Origin: Neisseriaceae bacterium
GTDB taxonomy: Bacteria > Pseudomonadota > Gammaproteobacteria > Burkholderiales > Neisseriaceae
Direction: 5' to 3'
Length of the DNA stretch: 10,010 nt
NCBI GenBank assembly: GCA_017989485.1
Contig: JAGNPU010000040.1
Coordinates: 1-10,010 of the forward strand
Shown here in pieces: positions 6,041-10,010 of this stretch (the stretch's first letter is position 1; the number at the start of each line of letters is the position of its first letter). Made by a program: the position numbers and the translations under genes. Under the pieces are notes generated by a model. That model had not been told where the DNA came from, searched no databases, and saw only the letters and a program-made list of their open reading frames with translations.

Positions 6041-6931
6041 ATGGACGCTTCGTTTAAAAGCCTCACCATTTTTGTGGCCGTGGTGGAAGCCGGTAGCTTT
6101 ACCCTGGCTGCCGAACGGCTGCACCTGTCCCGCTCTGCCGTGGGTAAGGCGATTGCTCGGCTCGAGGCCCATTTGGCCACGCGCCTGTTTCACCGCACCA
6201 CCCGACAGCAAAGCCTCACCGAAGCCGGCAGCCTATTTTATGAGCACTGCCTGCGGGCGCTGGCCGAGCTGCGCGCCGCTCAGTCTTTGCTGGCCGCCGA
6301 CCAAAGCACGGTCACAGGGCGGCTGCGGGTGTCGATGCCGGTTTTGTTTGGCCGCCTGTGTGTGGCGCCCATCTTGCTGTCTTTGGCGCAGGCCCATCCT
6401 CAGCTCATCCTGTCCCTGTCCTTTAACGACCGCATCGTCGACCTGCATGAAGACGGCTTTGATTTGGTCATCCGTCACGGTGGCCTGGCGCACAGCGACC
6501 ATTTGGCGGCCAGAAAGCTCATCGACTACGACATGATATTGTGCGCGGCCCCCGCCTATTTGGCCAAGGCTGGCACCCCAACACAGCGAGCCGACCTGGT
6601 CCACCATCAGGCCATTGTGTATCAACGCAGCCCACACGGTCAGTCATGGTTTCCCAACCTAGACGCCTTCTTGCCCCCGCGGCTGTTTTTTGACGACGTG
6701 CAGGCCATCGCCGATGCGGCCATCGCCGGCATGGGCTTGGCCAACCTGCCCTGCTGGCTCATCAAAGACGCCCTCGCCGCCGGCCAGCTCCAGCCGGTGC
6801 CCATGGCCGAACCCAATCCCCAGCTGAGTTTTTATGCCCAATGGCCACCCACCCCGTATCTGCCGTTAAAAACCCGAGCCGCAATCGATATTTTGCAGGC
6901 GCAGCTGCCCGCGCAACTGCGCCAGGCATAA
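6041..6931 (+). CDS. LysR-family transcriptional regulator
   Basis: 296 residues, the standard LysR length. The N-terminal winged helix-turn-helix covers about residues 1-60, with the recognition region SFTLAAERLHLSRSAVGKAI at about 19-38 and the family motif LFHRTTRQQSLTEAG at about 50-64. The effector-binding domain spans about 88-290, with GRLRVSMPVLFG at its start and the DGFDLVIRHG strand typical of the CrgA/DsdC-like branch. The start at 6041 gives the expected N-terminus, but there is no clear Shine-Dalgarno sequence. The gene follows the transporter terminator by about 200 bp and is convergent with fabF, so it is probably monocistronic. Its target cannot be read from sequence: candidates are the MFS/iac genes to the left or an unlinked locus. 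It is not the MarR-type IacR known from iac clusters. Confidence 0.93.
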   Translation: MDASFKSLTIFVAVVEAGSFTLAAERLHLSRSAVGKAIARLEAHLATRLFHRTTRQQSLTEAGSLFYEHCLRALAELRAAQSLLAADQSTVTGRLRVSMPVLFGRLCVAPILLSLAQAHPQLILSLSFNDRIVDLHEDGFDLVIRHGGLAHSDHLAARKLIDYDMILCAAPAYLAKAGTPTQRADLVHHQAIVYQRSPHGQSWFPNLDAFLPPRLFFDDVQAIADAAIAGMGLANLPCWLIKDALAAGQLQPVPMAEPNPQLSFYAQWPPTPYLPLKTRAAIDILQAQLPAQLRQA

Positions 6932-6936
6932 AAAAA

Positions 6937-6957
6937 CCCCAGTAGCCCACACTGGGG
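6937..6957 (-). terminator. Rho-independent terminator of fabF
   Basis: Stem CCCCAGT/ACTGGGG (6937-6943 and 6951-6957) with a 7-nt loop. The A-tract at 6930-6936 reads as a U-tract on the minus-strand transcript, so it serves fabF. It begins a few bases after the convergent LysR stop codon. Confidence 0.85.
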
Positions 6958-6977
6958 GAGAAGAAACAAAAGTGTGC

Positions 6978-8285
6978 TTAAGTACTGCGTTCAAAAATCA
7001 GGCTGGCATTGGTGCCGCCAAAGCCAAAAGAATTGCTTAAGGCATAGGCCACCGGCCGCTGCTTGGCAAGCAAGGGCACCATGTCCATGCCGGCACACTC
7101 TGGCGCAGGGTCGTGTAGGTTTAAGGTCGGCGGCACGATTTGATCCCGTAAGGCCAAAATCGAGAAGATGGCCTCGACGCTGCCGCTGGCCCCGCACAAA
7201 TGGCCGATGGCCGACTTGGTCGACGAAATCGACATCGACCCGAGGGCGTGGGCGCCAAACACGGTTTTGATGCCGGCCAGTTCGGCCACGTCCCCAACTG
7301 GGGTAGAGGTGGCATGGGCATTCAAATAGTCGATTTGCTCTGGCGCCAGCGCCGCCCGCTTCAACGCCGCCTGCATGGCCCTGGCGGCACCGTTGCCATC
7401 GGGCGCAGGCGACACCATGTGATGGGCGTCGCCCGACAGGCCATAGCCGACGATTTCGGCATAAATTGTGGCGCCACGCGCCACCGCGTGCTCATAGGCT
7501 TCCAACACCAAGACGCCGCTGCCTTCTCCCATCACAAAGCCATCTCGGCCTTGGTCCCAGGGCCGCGACGCGGTTTGTGGGCGCTCATTATAGGCCGTTG
7601 ACAAGGCTTTGGCCGCATCAAAGCCGGCCACGCCTAACTCACAAATACAGGCCTCAGCGCCGCCGGCAATCATCACGTCGGCATCGTCTAGGGCAATCAT
7701 TCTGGCCGCATCGCCAATGGCGTGGGCACCCGATGCACAGGCCGTCACCACGGCGTGGGTCGGCCCACGAAAGCCATACTTAATGCCAATTTGCCCAGAG
7801 GCCAGATTGGTCAGGTTCGCCGGCACAAAAAACGGCGACAGCCGCCTGGCGGAGGCCGTTTCCAACAGCCGCCCACCTGCTTCAATGGTGGCCAACCCCC
7901 CCACGGCGCTGCCGATGAGCACGCCGGTGCGGTTTTTCGCCTCATCGTCTTCAGGCAGCCAGCCTGCATCCTGTATGGCCTCATGCGCGGCGGCCAGGGC
8001 ATACAGAATAAACGCATCCATTTTTTTCAAGTCTTTCGGCGCCGCCCATTCCTTGGCGTCAAAGCCCCCGTCGGCGGCCGCCCCCAGCGGCAGCTGGGCA
8101 GCAATTTTCGCCTGTAGGTTCACCGGGTCAAAGCGGTCGATCTGGCCCACCCCACTGTCACCGGCCAGCAGGCGGCGCCAGGTATGCTCAACGCCCACGC
8201 CCAGCGGCGTCACCAGGCCCAAGCCGGTGACCACCACGCGGCGCAGGCCAAAAGGATGGGGTAATTTAGCGTGTGTGCTGCTCAT
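6978..8285 (-). CDS. fabF: Beta-ketoacyl-ACP synthase II (FabF/KAS II)
   Basis: 435-residue cytoplasmic condensing enzyme of fatty acid elongation that joins malonyl-ACP to an acyl-ACP. The full thiolase-fold Cys-His-His triad is present: Cys183 in VTACASGAHA, His324 in LNAHATSTPVGD and His362 in KSAIGHLCGASG. VVVTGLGLVTPLG at the N-terminus and the C-terminal NSFGFGGTN glycine loop are also conserved. The start is ATG at 8285-8283, which overlaps the HxlR stop as ATGA and has AAGGAA about 6 nt upstream. An in-frame ATG at 8318 would add 11 residues inside the regulator gene and is less likely. No acyl carrier protein or other fab gene is adjacent. This separation from the usual fab cluster and the coupling to a regulator suggest an additional FabF copy, perhaps with a specialised role, rather than the housekeeping one. 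Confidence 0.93.
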   Translation of the reverse strand: MSSTHAKLPHPFGLRRVVVTGLGLVTPLGVGVEHTWRRLLAGDSGVGQIDRFDPVNLQAKIAAQLPLGAAADGGFDAKEWAAPKDLKKMDAFILYALAAAHEAIQDAGWLPEDDEAKNRTGVLIGSAVGGLATIEAGGRLLETASARRLSPFFVPANLTNLASGQIGIKYGFRGPTHAVVTACASGAHAIGDAARMIALDDADVMIAGGAEACICELGVAGFDAAKALSTAYNERPQTASRPWDQGRDGFVMGEGSGVLVLEAYEHAVARGATIYAEIVGYGLSGDAHHMVSPAPDGNGAARAMQAALKRAALAPEQIDYLNAHATSTPVGDVAELAGIKTVFGAHALGSMSISSTKSAIGHLCGASGSVEAIFSILALRDQIVPPTLNLHDPAPECAGMDMVPLLAKQRPVAYALSNSFGFGGTNASLIFERST

Positions 8286-8800
8286 TGGATTTCCTTTATG
8301 TCTGTATGGCTGGACCACAGCGCGGCCACCTGGGCCACCCGTGCCAACACATCGGCATTGGCCGCCGGACCGGCTTGTAGGCGCACGGTGGCCAAGGTAA
8401 TGGGTTGCTGTGTGCCTTGATCGACCACGATGGGGGTCAAAAGCGCCCCCTCCGGGCTGGTTTGGCGTACGGCCTCGCCTTCGGGCGTCAGGTAGCGATT
8501 GCCCCAGGCAAACAGCAACGCCAAAATGGGGAACAGCTCCTGCCCCATGTCCGTGGGCACGTATTCATGCCGCAGCGGCCGCTGCTGATAGGGCACCTTG
8601 ACCAATAAACCTTTTTCGACCAGCTGCTTTAAGCGACGGGTTAAGGTGTTGCTGGGAATGCCCGAGCTACGCTGAAAATCATCAAAACGGCGACAGCCTT
8701 GAAAGGCATCGCGCAGGATTAACAGCGACCAATTGTCGCCAATACAGGCGAGCGCTCGGGCGGTGGGGCAAATCATGGTGTCAAAAGGCGTGGTTTTCAT
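8282..8800 (-). CDS. HxlR-family winged helix-turn-helix transcriptional regulator
   Basis: 172 residues. The HxlR domain occupies about residues 8-105. It carries the conserved early cysteine (Cys11, in ICPTARAL), IGDNWSLLILRDAFQGCRRFDDFQ, the recognition helix IPSNTLTRRLKQLVEKGLL, and the wing with HEYVPTDMGQEL. The C-terminal 65 residues, rich in Ala and Val, are beyond the core domain and may aid dimerisation or ligand sensing. HxlR proteins usually sense reactive electrophiles, oxidants or small aromatics, often via the N-terminal cysteine, and commonly regulate adjacent genes. The ATG at 8800 has no strong ribosome site. The stop overlaps the fabF start by ATGA, so regulator and enzyme are co-translated. 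An inverted repeat just upstream (8817-8841) suggests autoregulation. Confidence 0.92.
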   Translation of the reverse strand: MKTTPFDTMICPTARALACIGDNWSLLILRDAFQGCRRFDDFQRSSGIPSNTLTRRLKQLVEKGLLVKVPYQQRPLRHEYVPTDMGQELFPILALLFAWGNRYLTPEGEAVRQTSPEGALLTPIVVDQGTQQPITLATVRLQAGPAANADVLARVAQVAALWSSHTDIKEIQ

Positions 8801-8816
8801 CAGGCCAGTTTAATTG

Positions 8817-8841
8817 AGTCACTTCTAATATGCAAGTAACT
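8817..8841. promoter_or_regulatory. Inverted-repeat operator candidate of the HxlR-fabF operon, overlapping a possible promoter
   Basis: AGTCACTT (8817-8824) and AAGTAACT (8834-8841) are inverted copies matching at seven of eight positions with a 9-nt spacer, typical geometry for a dimeric winged-helix regulator. It overlaps a possible minus-strand -10 TATTAG (8830-8825), paired at 17 nt with a weak -35 TTGCGC (8853-8848). Binding would block transcription. Confidence 0.5.
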
Positions 8842-8858
8842 TTTTGGGCGCAAAAAAA

Positions 8859-8878
8859 CCCCAGTCCGAAGACTGGGG
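8859..8878 (-). terminator. Rho-independent terminator of the molybdopterin oxidoreductase gene
   Basis: Perfect 8-bp stem CCCCAGTC/GACTGGGG (8859-8866 and 8871-8878) with a CGAA tetraloop. The A-tract at 8852-8858 reads as U-tract on the minus strand. It ends transcription of the oxidoreductase just before the HxlR promoter. Confidence 0.9.
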
Positions 8879-8916
8879 AAACCACGAGCACATGTCACGG
8901 GGCCAGCCCCCTGACA

Positions 8917-10010
8917 TCACACTTTTTCGATCCGCGCCGGAATCCCTTGGCGCACCACGGCGCCGGTAATCCAATCCAACCATGGCGAGGGCTCTTGCCG
9001 GGTAGGGTCGGCAATGCCCAAATCATTGAGGTTTAAACCGCTGCCGATGTAGGGATTGCTGGGCAAGGCTTGGCCATCCACATAGTGGGTCCGCGCCCCC
9101 ATCTCGGTGTGGCCATAACCGTGTTCAATCGCCAACACGCCCGGCATCACGCCGTCTAAGACATTCACCTGGGCGGCTTTTTTGCCGCTGGGGGTGACAA
9201 TATTGACCATGTCGCCGTTGTCGATGCCCCAGTGGGCGGCATCGATGGCGCTGATGCCGACGATGTTGGCCGGTTTAATCATGTGTAAACGCATCACCGG
9301 GGCGCTGGCGCTGCTCATGAGGTGGGACTTAAATGAGGTCAGCTTCAGCGGCCATTCTTGCTGTGGGTAATGGCTGCGCATGTCGGAGCCGTCGGCAAAC
9401 CGGGTCGGATAATAGGTGGGGCAGCCGCTGTACTGCTCGCCGCTGATGGCGTGGTGGTGCTTGCCCACGTTTTCGTTCCACACCTGTAGGGTTCTATGCC
9501 ATTGCGGGCCCATGCCGTCGTCTTTCCAGCTTTTTTCATTCGGGGCAAAGCGGCCGCCGCGGGCCAAGACATAGCCCACCCGCAGCTGCTCTTCTGGCTT
9601 CAAGCAGCGCTTGAGCTCGGGCAATAGCCGATCCACGCCGGTCAAATACAGCTCTTCGGCATGGGTTTCGGGCACCGGCTGTTCGCCGTCATAGGCCACG
9701 TTGGCGCCGGCGCGCAGGAAATAGTCGGCGGCATTGTTCAAGGGGTGTAGGCCACCCTCGGCGTCGGCAATGACGGCGTCACCATAGCCGGGCAAGCCCA
9801 TTTTTTTGGCCAAGGCAATCACAAAGCTTTCCAGCGCCACGGTGTCGCCATTGGCGGTCACCCCGGTTTTGGGCGTCACCACCGGCCAGCGGGCGGTGCT
9901 GCTTTTGGCGGGCACGCCGGCCCACGGTGCGGCCCAGCCCCAGCTTTCAAAGTTGTGGGTGTCGGGCACCAGATAGTCGGCCAGGGCGGTGGTTTCGTTG
10001 ATGAAGGCAT
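8917..10010 (-). CDS. Molybdopterin oxidoreductase catalytic subunit (DMSO-reductase family), tetrathionate reductase TtrA-like; partial, N-terminus beyond window
   Basis: The C-terminal 364 or so residues of a large DMSO-reductase-family enzyme are visible and read openly to the window edge. Near the edge stands ETTALADYLVPDTHNFESWG, the conserved 'abandoned by cofactor/lost redox site' region of the molybdopterin domain. The C-terminal molybdopterin-guanine-dinucleotide binding domain (last ~130 residues) contains DAAHWGIDNGDMVNI, EHGYGHTEMGAR and the ending LNLNDLGIADPTR...VRQGIPARIEKV. This ending is the pattern I associate with TtrA, the periplasmic catalytic subunit of tetrathionate reductase. 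Related arsenate or thiosulfate/polysulfide reductases are alternatives. Signal peptide, iron-sulfur site and cofactor ligand are outside the window. A GTG at 9969 is internal, not the start. Partner genes (ttrB/ttrC-like) are not downstream, so they would have to be upstream or elsewhere. Confidence 0.8.
   Translation of the reverse strand, partial: AFINETTALADYLVPDTHNFESWGWAAPWAGVPAKSSTARWPVVTPKTGVTANGDTVALESFVIALAKKMGLPGYGDAVIADAEGGLHPLNNAADYFLRAGANVAYDGEQPVPETHAEELYLTGVDRLLPELKRCLKPEEQLRVGYVLARGGRFAPNEKSWKDDGMGPQWHRTLQVWNENVGKHHHAISGEQYSGCPTYYPTRFADGSDMRSHYPQQEWPLKLTSFKSHLMSSASAPVMRLHMIKPANIVGISAIDAAHWGIDNGDMVNIVTPSGKKAAQVNVLDGVMPGVLAIEHGYGHTEMGARTHYVDGQALPSNPYIGSGLNLNDLGIADPTRQEPSPWLDWITGAVVRQGIPARIEKV

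Noticed and set aside
8286..8318. Upstream in-frame ATG for fabF at 8318
   Set aside because: It would add 11 residues inside the HxlR coding region. The ATG at 8285 has AAGGAA at the right distance and the classic ATGA coupling.
7609..8400. 263-codon plus-strand open frame opposite fabF
   Set aside because: Shadow of the GC-rich fabF/HxlR genes. The opposite strand encodes a complete KAS II with all catalytic residues, and this translation has no domain pattern.
9967..9969. GTG as start of the molybdopterin oxidoreductase
   Set aside because: The frame stays open to the window edge and the conserved ETTALADY motif lies upstream of this codon, so it is internal.
1..10010. Mobile elements, CRISPR, tRNA/rRNA genes, neisserial-type DNA uptake sequences
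   Set aside because: I looked for terminal repeats, transposase-like frames, spaced repeats, cloverleaf-like segments and GCCGTCTGAA-type uptake motifs and saw none.

Overview
The window looks like a chromosomal stretch of a Pseudomonadota bacterium, most likely beta- or gammaproteobacterial. Its genes are GC-rich, tightly packed and Shine-Dalgarno-led, and they include a proteobacterial-type aromatic catabolism cluster, LysR and HxlR regulators and a molybdopterin reductase. The sequence does not allow a genus call. I saw no tRNA, rRNA, insertion sequence, phage or CRISPR sequence.

Left part (about 1-3829, minus strand). Five genes are packed head to tail, in transcription order: amidase, acyl-CoA-dehydrogenase-fold flavin oxygenase, a ~120-aa protein of unknown function, an NTF2/SnoaL-like protein, and a Rieske oxygenase large subunit cut by the window edge. 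Composition and order match the iac cluster for catabolism of the plant hormone indole-3-acetic acid (IAA), in the order iacH-iacA-iacB-iacI-iacC. The expected partners (iacD small subunit, iacE dehydrogenase, iacF ferredoxin, iacG flavin reductase) would lie beyond position 1. The genes overlap or are 13-44 bp apart and each has an AGGAG-type ribosome binding site, so they form one operon. IacA and partners would oxidise the indole ring, IacC and partners would act later on oxidised intermediates, and the known end product of the pathway is catechol.

Centre (3830-5842). A 606-bp gap separates iacH from a divergent MFS transporter. About 3850-4090 is strikingly AT-rich and holds candidate divergent promoters, a cluster of ATTGA/TCAAT half-sites and other repeated elements. 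About 4115-4435 is GC-rich and looks like a long leader, with a seven-codon proline-rich mini-ORF behind a strong Shine-Dalgarno sequence and two small hairpins. The transporter (12 TM, spinster-like) is a good candidate for uptake of IAA or a related aromatic acid. It ends at a strong bidirectional terminator.

Right part (5843-10010). A LysR regulator (plus strand) converges on a minus-strand pair: an HxlR-family regulator and a FabF-type beta-ketoacyl-ACP synthase II joined by an ATGA stop/start overlap. A near-perfect inverted repeat upstream of the HxlR gene is a plausible autoregulatory operator. The window ends in the C-terminal third of a molybdopterin oxidoreductase resembling tetrathionate reductase TtrA (minus strand, start outside). 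It and fabF end at rho-independent terminators with the same CCCCAGT stem. No MarR-type iacR regulator is present in the window.
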